DNA from: Pseudomonadota bacterium
GTDB lineage: Bacteria > Pseudomonadota > Gammaproteobacteria > Xanthomonadales > Xanthomonadaceae
DNA length: 17,398 nucleotides
Reading direction: 5' to 3'
Assembly (NCBI GenBank): GCA_023461075.1
Contig: JAEWNY010000015.1
Coordinates: 1 to 17,398 of the forward strand
Of this stretch, positions 10,395-17,398 are shown piece by piece. Within the stretch, counting starts at the first letter, position 1, and each line of letters starts with the position of its first letter. A model generated the notes under the pieces. The model was not told the DNA's origin and did not search any database. It worked only from the letters and a program-made list of their open reading frames with translations. The position numbers and the translations under genes were made by a program.

Positions 10395-10549
10395 GCAGTG
10401 CGGGAACGCCGGACGGCCGGCGGGCGGGTGCGACAGGCAAGTGTGGTGAGTGCAGGCAACAACAACTAGACCAAGACGCCGGCGTGGCGGCTGCAGCGGG
10501 TCCGATTCCCGCCCAGACGACAACCTGGCCCAACAACGAGGACATGGAC
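10395..10549 (+). other. ftsA-ftsZ intergenic leader
   Basis: This 155-nt gene-free gap is the only one between murE and ftsZ. It contains small GC-rich inverted repeats: ACGCCGGCGT around 10475-10485, and a 5-bp hairpin GCGGG/CCCGC at 10496-10512. I see no convincing -35/-10 pair. Its length suggests independent tuning of ftsZ expression, but that is inference. Confidence 0.4.
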
Positions 10550-11818
10550 ATGGCAACTTTCGAACTGATGGAAAAGATGGCCCCGAACGCGGTCATCAAG
10601 GTGGTCGGCGTGGGCGGCGGCGGCGGCAACGCGGTCGCGCACATGGTCAACAGCCAGGTCGATGGCGTTGAGTTCATCACCGCCAACACCGACTCGCAGG
10701 CGATCAAGAACTGCGGCGCCAAGCTGCAGCTGCAACTCGGCAGCAATGTCACCAAGGGCCTGGGCGCAGGCGCCAATCCGGAGGTCGGCCGCCAGGCCGC
10801 GCTGGAGGACCGCGAGCGCATCATGGATGCACTGCAGGGCGCCGACATGGTGTTCATCACGGCGGGCATGGGCGGCGGCACCGGTACGGGCGCGGCCCCG
10901 GTGGTGGCGCAGCTGGCCAAGGAGATGGGCATCCTCACGGTCGCAGTCGTGACCAAACCGTTCCCGTTCGAGGGCCGCCGTCGCATGCAGGTGGCGATGA
11001 AGGGCATTGAGGAGCTCTCGCAGCACGTCGATTCGCTGATCACCATCCCCAACGAGAAGCTGATCACCGTGCTCGGCCGCAACGCGACGATGATCCAGGC
11101 CTTCCGCGCCGCCAACGACGTGCTGCAGGGCGCGGTGCAGGGCATCGCGGACCTGATCGTGCGTCCGGGCCTGATCAACGTCGACTTCGCGGACGTGCGC
11201 ACGGTGATGAACGAGATGGGTCTGGCGATGATGGGCACGGGCAGCGCACGCGGCGATGATCGTGCGCAGGCTGCCGCCGAATCCGCCATCCAGAACCCGC
11301 TGCTGGACGATGTGAACCTGGCCGGCGCCAACGGCATCCTAGTCAACATCACCGCCGGCCCGGACCTGACCATGGCCGAGTTCGACGAGATCGGCCGCGT
11401 GGTCGGCGAATTCGCCGCCGAGGATGCGACGGTCGTGATCGGCACCGCGCTCGATCCGGACATGCAGGACGAGGTCAAGGTCACCGTCGTCGCGACCGGC
11501 CTCAACCGCAACGCCGCGCGCCAGCCGCTGCCGCGCAACGACTTTGGCTACGAGCCGAGTGCGCGTCGTGCCAAGCCGCAGATGGAGATCGTGCCGCAGC
11601 CGCAGGTCGCCAAGCGCGACGGCACCACCGGCCTGCCGATCGATGATGTCCCGGCCACCGCGTTCAACCCGGCGCAGGGCTTGGCGTCCGGTTTGCGTCG
11701 CGGCCCGGGTTCAACCGGCGCCTCGCAAGCCAGCGAGAGCGCAGCGCCGCAGGCGGCCGATTTCGGTGGCGCGGATTACCTGGACATTCCGGCGTTCCTG
11801 CGCCGTCAGGCGGATTGA
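10550..11818 (+). CDS. ftsZ: Cell division GTPase FtsZ
   Basis: FtsZ is the tubulin-like GTPase that forms the cytokinetic ring. From the ATG at 10550 (MATFELMEKMAPN) it has 422 aa. This start lies 7 nt after GAGGA (10538-10542); the ATG at 10544 would be too close to that site. The frame is open further upstream, but without a family match. Motifs: GVGGGGGNAVAHM; ANTDSQAL-type switch as ITANTDSQAI; tubulin signature GGGTGTG at residues 108-114; PFPFEGRRR; and the synergy loop NVDFADV with Asn210, Asp212 and Asp215. A variable linker (about 325-405) leads to the C-terminal peptide DYLDIPAFLRRQAD, the binding site for FtsA and ZipA-type partners. The last codons are repeated 128 bp downstream. 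Confidence 0.99.
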   Translation: MATFELMEKMAPNAVIKVVGVGGGGGNAVAHMVNSQVDGVEFITANTDSQAIKNCGAKLQLQLGSNVTKGLGAGANPEVGRQAALEDRERIMDALQGADMVFITAGMGGGTGTGAAPVVAQLAKEMGILTVAVVTKPFPFEGRRRMQVAMKGIEELSQHVDSLITIPNEKLITVLGRNATMIQAFRAANDVLQGAVQGIADLIVRPGLINVDFADVRTVMNEMGLAMMGTGSARGDDRAQAAAESAIQNPLLDDVNLAGANGILVNITAGPDLTMAEFDEIGRVVGEFAAEDATVVIGTALDPDMQDEVKVTVVATGLNRNAARQPLPRNDFGYEPSARRAKPQMEIVPQPQVAKRDGTTGLPIDDVPATAFNPAQGLASGLRRGPGSTGASQASESAAPQAADFGGADYLDIPAFLRRQAD

Positions 11819-11824
11819 CGCCGT
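11797..11824 (+). repeat. Direct repeat copy 1 (3' end of ftsZ)
   Basis: This segment includes the final FtsZ codons LRRQAD and the TGA stop. The first 18 bases (11797-11814) are identical to 11925-11942. Over 28 positions, 25 match the second copy. The offset is 128 bp. Confidence 0.75.
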
Positions 11825-11857
11825 CCGTGGAGACGCAACAGGGCCCCGGATGGGCCG

Positions 11858-11879
11858 GCCCGGCCATCCTTGGCCGGGC
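11858..11879 (+). repeat. 8-bp GC hairpin after ftsZ
   Basis: GCCCGGCC and GGCCGGGC flank the loop ATCCTT. There is no T-run after it. The left arm could instead pair with an upstream GGATGG-containing segment (11848-11853 with 11864-11869), so two mutually exclusive folds are possible. Confidence 0.55.
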
Positions 11880-11884
11880 GCTCG

Positions 11885-11919
11885 GCGATGCGCGAGGCAG
11901 TGCCTCGCAACCGCATCGC
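11885..11919 (+). repeat. Composite inverted repeat after ftsZ
   Basis: An outer 7-bp stem, GCGATGC (11885-11891) with GCATCGC (11913-11919), encloses an inner inverted repeat, GCGAGGCA (11892-11899) with TGCCTCGC (11901-11908), with AACC bulged on the 3' side. About 14 base pairs are possible in RNA. No T-run follows, so it may stabilise the ftsZ mRNA 3' end or be a REP-like element rather than an intrinsic terminator. Confidence 0.6.
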
Positions 11920-11924
11920 TTCGC

Positions 11925-11952
11925 CCTGCGCCGTCAGGCGGACTGAAGACGT
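11925..11952 (+). repeat. Direct repeat copy 2 (ftsZ 3'-end duplicate)
   Basis: This downstream copy of the ftsZ tail would still read LRRQAD-stop, with the synonymous change GAT to GAC, but in a different frame from ftsZ because the 128-bp offset is not a multiple of three. No reading frame leads into it with recognisable FtsZ sequence, so it is noncoding or a remnant of a local duplication. Confidence 0.75.
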
Positions 11953-11960
11953 GACCAATG

Positions 11961-11985
11961 CGCCTGCCGGCAGCCCCGGCAGGCG
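11961..11985 (+). repeat. Perfect 10-bp hairpin after ftsZ
   Basis: CGCCTGCCGG (11961-11970) and CCGGCAGGCG (11976-11985) form a perfect stem around the 5-nt loop CAGCC. It lacks a following T-run. It may act as an mRNA-end stabiliser or a weak terminator. Confidence 0.6.
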
Positions 11986-12035
11986 ATGAATGACGGATGC
12001 GGAATGCACCGCTTCCAGCCATGCCTGTCCCCTTT

Positions 12036-12065
12036 GCGTCGGGTCGGTCGGCCCGACGCTTTTCT
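12036..12065 (+). terminator. Intrinsic terminator of the dcw/ftsZ transcript
   Basis: GCGTCGGG (12036-12043) pairs perfectly with CCCGACGC (12052-12059), and a T-G and a C-G pair extend the stem to 10 pairs around the loop GGTC. TTTTCT follows directly at 12060-12065. Among the hairpins in this gap it best fits a rho-independent terminator, and it separates the ftsZ transcript from lpxC. Confidence 0.75.
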
Positions 12066-12108
12066 GGCCGCAGGCCGCGTGGCTTACGGCTGCGTTCATC
12101 CACCCCCG

Positions 12109-12117
12109 TGCTAACCT
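12109..12117 (+). promoter_or_regulatory. Possible extended -10 promoter of lpxC
   Basis: TGCTAACCT resembles an extended -10 (TGn plus TAACCT), 40 nt before the lpxC ATG and just after the terminator. No good -35 hexamer stands 16-18 nt upstream. A promoter is expected here by context; the exact site is uncertain. Confidence 0.25.
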
Positions 12118-12124
12118 GCAAGGT

Positions 12125-12138
12125 CAGGCAGCTGCCTG
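12125..12138 (+). promoter_or_regulatory. 14-bp palindrome in the lpxC leader
   Basis: CAGGCAGCTGCCTG is a perfect palindrome 18 nt before the lpxC start codon. It would lie at or just after the transcription start of the candidate promoter, so it could be an operator or a hairpin covering the ribosome-entry region. Its function is not known. Confidence 0.4.
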
Positions 12139-12156
12139 TTCAGACTTCCCCGATCG

Positions 12157-13080
12157 ATGACCCGACAGCGCACTCTCAAGAACGTGATCCGTGCGACCGG
12201 CGTCGGCCTGCACAGCGGCGAGAAGGTCTTCCTGACCCTGCGCCCGGCACCGATCGATAGCGGCATCGTGTTCCGTCGCATCGACCTGGAGCCGGTCGTC
12301 GAGATCCCCGCGCGTGGCGACCTGGTCAGCGAAACCACCCTGTGCACAGGCCTGTCCTGCGGCCCGGCCAAGGTGCAGACGGTCGAGCACCTGTTGTCCG
12401 CGATGGCCGGCCTCGGCATCGACAATGCCTACGTCGAACTGTCCGCGGCCGAAGTGCCGATCATGGACGGCTCGGCCGGCCCCTTCGTGTTCCTGCTGCA
12501 GTCCGCCGGCATCGCCGAGCAGGACGCGCCCAAGCGCTTCATTCGCATCCTGCAGGACATCGAAGTCCGCGACGGCGAAAAGCGCGCTGCGTTCCGACCG
12601 CATGACGGCTTTCGCCTCGAATTCACCGTCGAATTCAACCATCCGGCGATTCCGGCCACGCAGTCGAAGGCCAGCATCGATTTCTCGACCGCGCGCTACA
12701 TCAAGGAAGTCAGCCGCGCCCGAACCTTCGGCTTCATGCGTGATCTCGAGTACATGCGCGAGCGCAATCTGGGCCTCGGCGGGTCGATGGACAACGCGAT
12801 CGTGCTCGACGAGTTCCGCGTGCTGAACGAGGACGGCCTGCGTTACGCCGACGAGTTCGTCCGCCACAAGATCCTCGACGCGGTCGGCGACCTGTACCTC
12901 GCCGGTCATCCGATCATCGGCGCGTACGAGGGCTTTAAGTCCGGGCACGCGCTCAACAACACCCTGGTGCGCGCGCTGCTGGCGCAGCCCGAGTCCTACG
13001 AGATCGTCACGTTCGATGACGCGACCGCGGGGGATGTGCCGAATCTGTACGAGCCGGCGGCCGTCGCTTCACCGGCCTGA
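12157..13080 (+). CDS. lpxC: UDP-3-O-acyl-GlcNAc deacetylase LpxC
   Basis: LpxC is the zinc amidase that catalyses the committed step of lipid A synthesis in the cytoplasm. The protein is 307 aa (E. coli 305). The N-terminus MTRQRTLKNVIRATGVGLHSG is typical and fixes the start, although I see no Shine-Dalgarno sequence before the ATG. Zinc and catalytic residues are in family positions: Glu77-His78 in TVEHLLSAMAGLG, His237 and Asp241 in RHKILDAVGDLYLAG, and the general acid/base histidine in FKSGHALNN near residue 264. MDGSAGPFVFLLQ and RTFGFMRDLEYMRERNLGLG are also conserved. It follows ftsZ, as in E. coli and Pseudomonas, but behind a terminator, so it is probably transcribed separately. 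A double-hairpin terminator follows. Confidence 0.98.
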   Translation: MTRQRTLKNVIRATGVGLHSGEKVFLTLRPAPIDSGIVFRRIDLEPVVEIPARGDLVSETTLCTGLSCGPAKVQTVEHLLSAMAGLGIDNAYVELSAAEVPIMDGSAGPFVFLLQSAGIAEQDAPKRFIRILQDIEVRDGEKRAAFRPHDGFRLEFTVEFNHPAIPATQSKASIDFSTARYIKEVSRARTFGFMRDLEYMRERNLGLGGSMDNAIVLDEFRVLNEDGLRYADEFVRHKILDAVGDLYLAGHPIIGAYEGFKSGHALNNTLVRALLAQPESYEIVTFDDATAGDVPNLYEPAAVASPA

Positions 13081-13107
13081 GTGCCCTCGCCCCACCCGAT
13101 CGTCACC

Positions 13108-13130
13108 ACGGCCCGGCTTCCGGGCCGTTC
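13108..13130 (+). terminator. Terminator hairpin after lpxC
   Basis: ACGGCCCGG (13108-13116) and CCGGGCCGT (13120-13128) form a perfect 9-bp stem with the loop CTT, 28 nt after the lpxC stop. The following tail (TCCGTTTC) is T-containing but not a pure T-run. A second hairpin follows at once. Confidence 0.6.
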
Positions 13131-13146
13131 CGTTTCGTGAAACGGA
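13129..13146 (+). terminator. Second hairpin between lpxC and dciA
   Basis: TCCGTTTC (13129-13136) and GAAACGGA (13139-13146) make an 8-bp inverted repeat, followed on the plus strand by TGTTTAAC. It stands between convergent genes and may help stop transcription from either side. Confidence 0.45.
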
Positions 13147-13221
13147 TGTTTAACAAATTCAACGACTTGGGCGAGTACCCTACGCACCCCGACGGATGTG
13201 CAGGCCGCGTGAAGACGGTCC

Positions 13222-13647
13222 TCAGTCCGGATCGCCGAGCAGCCTGAGCGCGTCTTCGACCGCACTGCGCGACGCGGCGGATGCCGGTTTTTCCGGCGAT
13301 GGGGAGGGGATCGGCGCCGGTGGCGCCACCTTCACCAGCACACGCTCCACCTCCAGCCCGATGGATCGGGCCGCCTGCAGGATGTCCTCGCTCTGCAACC
13401 GCGCGCGGTTGGCCCAGATCGCGGCATCGGCAAGCAAGGACAGTCGTCCCTGCGCCACGTTCGCCAAGCGGACATGTGCGGCAAGGATCAAGGGAAGCTT
13501 CGGCCGCAGCTGGCGGTCCACGGCTTCCAGCCACATGGCGCGGCGCAGGACATCGCCCGCGGGTTCCCGCAACACGGCATCGATGGCCGGCTCAAGGCCG
13601 GCGTGCCCGGCGCGGGAGCCGGAAGACGAAGATTTGGAACCCGACAT
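13222..13647 (-). CDS. dciA: DUF721/DciA-family protein (probable replicative helicase loader/operator)
   Basis: DciA-type proteins assist loading of the replicative helicase DnaB in bacteria without DnaC. The protein is 141 aa from the ATG at 13647 (MSGSKSSSSGSRAG). The DUF721-like core spans about residues 18-107, with LEPAIDAVLREPAGDVLRRA, VDRQLRPKLPLILAAHVRLA and GRLSLLADAAIWANRARLQS. A Pro/Ala/Ser-rich linker (about 108-125) and a short C-terminal helix follow. The frame is open 267 nt further upstream, but that part is antisense to the peptidase gene and lacks family similarity. Context supports the call: in Pseudomonas aeruginosa dciA also lies between lpxC and secA. Its start codon overlaps the divergent peptidase start within one CATG. 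No clear Shine-Dalgarno sequence is visible; TATGCT on the minus strand (13682-13677) is a weak -10 candidate. Confidence 0.85.
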   Translation of the reverse strand: MSGSKSSSSGSRAGHAGLEPAIDAVLREPAGDVLRRAMWLEAVDRQLRPKLPLILAAHVRLANVAQGRLSLLADAAIWANRARLQSEDILQAARSIGLEVERVLVKVAPPAPIPSPSPEKPASAASRSAVEDALRLLGDPD

Positions 13648-14542
13648 GCCACAACCCGAACGCAAGACCTTCGCCCAGCATACGCGCGGCACCGCGCTGG
13701 CTGCCCGCCGGTTCATCCGCCGCCAGCCCTGGCTGGCCTCGGCCTGCCTGATGGTGCTGGGCCTGGCCGGTGGCGCCGGCGCGATGCAGCTGATGTCCGG
13801 CGATGCCGCTGCCGATACCCGGCAGGCCGCCTTGAGCAAGGAAGCCGCGCAGCGTGAATTGAACGCGATGGCCGCGCGCCTTGCCGAATTGCAGGCCGAG
13901 ACCACCCGCCTCAATGCCTTGGGTCAGCGCCTGGCCCGCGATGCCGAACTGCCGGAAGGCGAGTTCGATTTCGCCAAGCCGGTCGGCCAGGGCGGTGGCG
14001 GCCCGGTCCACGACATCGCGCCGTCCGACCTCGCCGGCGGCATTGGCCAACTGGATGCGCAGCTGCGCAGTTCCGGCGGCCAGCTCTCGGCGCTGGAATC
14101 GCTGCTGTTCAACCGCCAACGCGACCGCGCGGCGTTGCCGTCGGGCTCGCCGGTGGCGACCGGCTACATCACCTCGACCTTCGGCCTGCGCGCCGATCCT
14201 TTCGGCAACGGCGGCCAGTTCCACAAGGGCATCGATTACGCCGCCAACCTGGGCGATCCGGTGTTGGCGGTGGCCGATGGCGTGGTCACTTTCGCCGGCG
14301 ATCGTTCCGGTTACGGCCATACGATCGAGGTCGACCACGGAAACGGCTACGTCACCCGCTATGCGCACAACTCGCGCCTGACACGCAGGGTCGGTGAGCT
14401 GGTGCGCGCCGGCGGCGAGGTGGCCAAGGCCGGCTCCACCGGCCGCTCCACTGGCGTCCACGTGCACCTGGAGGTCTGGCAGAACGGTGCCTATGTCGAT
14501 CCGGGGCGCTTCCTCGACAAGCACAAGCCGACCCGCGGCTGA
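13646..14542 (+). CDS. M23 (LytM-type) peptidoglycan endopeptidase, membrane-anchored
   Basis: This is a zinc metallopeptidase of the M23/LytM family, expected to cut peptide cross-links of peptidoglycan in the periplasm. The protein is 298 aa. A basic N-terminus is followed by one hydrophobic segment at about residues 29-50 (signal anchor), then a coiled-coil-like stretch (about 56-95) and a linker. The catalytic domain spans about 165-292. Metal and active-site residues are intact: His193 and Asp197 in FHKGIDYA, His241 in YAHNS, and His272-x-His274 in HVHLEVW, so unlike EnvC or NlpD it looks catalytically competent. The ATG at 13646 follows TTGGAA by several bases and overlaps the dciA start on the other strand. 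It stands where E. coli carries secM. The layout suggests a cell-elongation or division hydrolase; its exact role is unknown. Confidence 0.9.
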   Translation: MPQPERKTFAQHTRGTALAARRFIRRQPWLASACLMVLGLAGGAGAMQLMSGDAAADTRQAALSKEAAQRELNAMAARLAELQAETTRLNALGQRLARDAELPEGEFDFAKPVGQGGGGPVHDIAPSDLAGGIGQLDAQLRSSGGQLSALESLLFNRQRDRAALPSGSPVATGYITSTFGLRADPFGNGGQFHKGIDYAANLGDPVLAVADGVVTFAGDRSGYGHTIEVDHGNGYVTRYAHNSRLTRRVGELVRAGGEVAKAGSTGRSTGVHVHLEVWQNGAYVDPGRFLDKHKPTRG

Positions 14543-14561
14543 GTTCCGCCCGGGCGGGGGC

Positions 14562-14593
14562 TTGAGACGGCCGGGTCCGGCCTCCACTACAAT
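14562..14593 (+). promoter_or_regulatory. Candidate secA promoter
   Basis: TACAAT at 14588-14593 is close to the -10 consensus. TTGAGA at 14562-14567 resembles a -35, but the spacer is 20 nt, longer than the usual 16-18. Transcription starting near 14600 would give a leader of about 134 nt before secA. Confidence 0.4.
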
Positions 14594-14603
14594 GATGAGT
14601 TGT

Positions 14604-14627
14604 CGAAGGACGCCACGGCGTCCTTCG
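14604..14627 (+). promoter_or_regulatory. Strong hairpin at the start of the secA leader
   Basis: CGAAGGACGCC (14604-14614) and GGCGTCCTTCG (14617-14627) form an 11-bp inverted repeat almost at the predicted transcript 5' end; CAGTTT follows. It could be an attenuator-like hairpin, a 5' stabiliser, or a terminator of the upstream peptidase gene. GGCGTCC recurs at 14647-14653 and could compete for the left arm. Confidence 0.5.
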
Positions 14628-14638
14628 CAGTTTGAGGT

Positions 14639-14674
14639 GGCGCCTGGGCGTCCCTCAGGGTTTCCAGCGGCGCC
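14639..14674 (+). promoter_or_regulatory. Second inverted repeat in the secA leader
   Basis: GGCGCCTGG (14639-14647) can pair with CCAG-CG-GCGCC (14664-14674) with a 2-nt bulge. With the preceding hairpin it makes most of the leader's first half structured. Confidence 0.35.
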
Positions 14675-14733
14675 CTGCGCCCCTCATCGTCCGCGCCCGC
14701 GCGCATTGTCGCGGCGCCCAACCGGCCCCACGC

Positions 14734-17398
<2,665 letters not shown>

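Larger units (their letters stand above)
11819..12156 (+). other. ftsZ-lpxC intergenic region, hairpin-rich
   Basis: This 338-nt gene-free stretch holds, in order: an 8-bp hairpin (11858-11879), a long composite hairpin (11885-11919), a second copy of the ftsZ 3' end (11925-11952), a perfect 10-bp hairpin (11961-11985), a T-tailed terminator (12036-12065), a possible extended -10 element (12109-12117) and a 14-bp palindrome (12125-12138) ahead of lpxC. I see no credible coding region; the short frames crossing it resemble no family I know. Confidence 0.7.

Noticed and set aside
10496..10512. A tRNA T-arm-like hairpin (GCGGG, loop TCCGATT, CCCGC) in the ftsZ leader
   Set aside because: The loop lacks the invariant TTC of a T-loop, and no anticodon, D-arm or acceptor stem can be fitted upstream.
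10373..10549. N-terminal extension of FtsZ by 59 residues
   Set aside because: The extension has no FtsZ similarity, and a purine-rich site with proper spacing precedes the ATG at 10550.
11544..12260. Short plus-strand frames (11544-11954 and 11997-12260) across the ftsZ-lpxC gap
   Set aside because: Arg/Pro/Ser-rich products without family resemblance overlap ftsZ, a terminator or lpxC in another frame.
13146..13247. A 33-codon plus-strand frame starting MFNKFNDLGEYP between lpxC and dciA
   Set aside because: It has no ribosome site, overlaps the dciA 3' end antisense, and starts within the terminator hairpins; nothing supports translation.
13648..13914. N-terminal extension of DciA by 89 residues
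   Set aside because: This segment is antisense to the peptidase's conserved anchor and coiled-coil region and has no DUF721 character.

Overview
The window is a chromosomal segment from a GC-rich gammaproteobacterium, most likely a member of the Xanthomonadaceae (Lysobacter, Luteimonas or Xanthomonas type). This placement rests on gene order, on protein sequences as I remember them from that family, on strong G/C preference at third codon positions, on the absence of murD from the cluster and on a dciA-type gene in place of secM. It is inference; no database search was possible.

Layout. Positions 1-10394 are one uninterrupted plus-strand run of the dcw (division and cell wall) cluster: murE (5' end outside the window), murF, mraY, ftsW, murG, murC, ddl, ftsQ, ftsA. 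Every neighbouring pair overlaps by 1-11 nt, so the run reads as a single translationally coupled operon. A 155-nt gap precedes ftsZ (10550-11818). A 338-nt gene-free stretch follows (11819-12156), rich in hairpins and carrying a duplicate of the last codons of ftsZ, a good intrinsic terminator and the probable lpxC control region. lpxC (12157-13080) is followed by a double-hairpin terminator region. Then come dciA on the minus strand (13222-13647) and, head to head with it, a membrane-anchored M23 (LytM-type) peptidase (13646-14542). secA begins at 14734 behind a structured leader and runs off the right edge with its 3' end missing.

How the genes work together. MurC, MurE and MurF build the UDP-MurNAc-peptide, with Ddl supplying D-Ala-D-Ala. 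MraY and MurG make lipid I and lipid II, and FtsW polymerises lipid II at the septum. FtsQ, FtsA and FtsZ organise the divisome. LpxC commits UDP-acyl-GlcNAc to lipid A, SecA drives protein export, DciA is a replicative-helicase loader/operator family, and the M23 protein probably trims peptidoglycan. The MurD step (glutamate addition) is not encoded here: the mraY stop and ftsW start share a base, so there is no room for it. This fits the alternative MurD2/MurL route known from Xanthomonas.

I do not see a mobile element, CRISPR array, tRNA, rRNA or unknown multi-gene system. The window is mostly conserved housekeeping DNA. The points worth a second look lie in the junctions: the ftsZ-tail duplication and hairpin array, the palindrome ahead of lpxC, the shared CATG of the dciA/M23 start codons, and the structured secA leader without secM.
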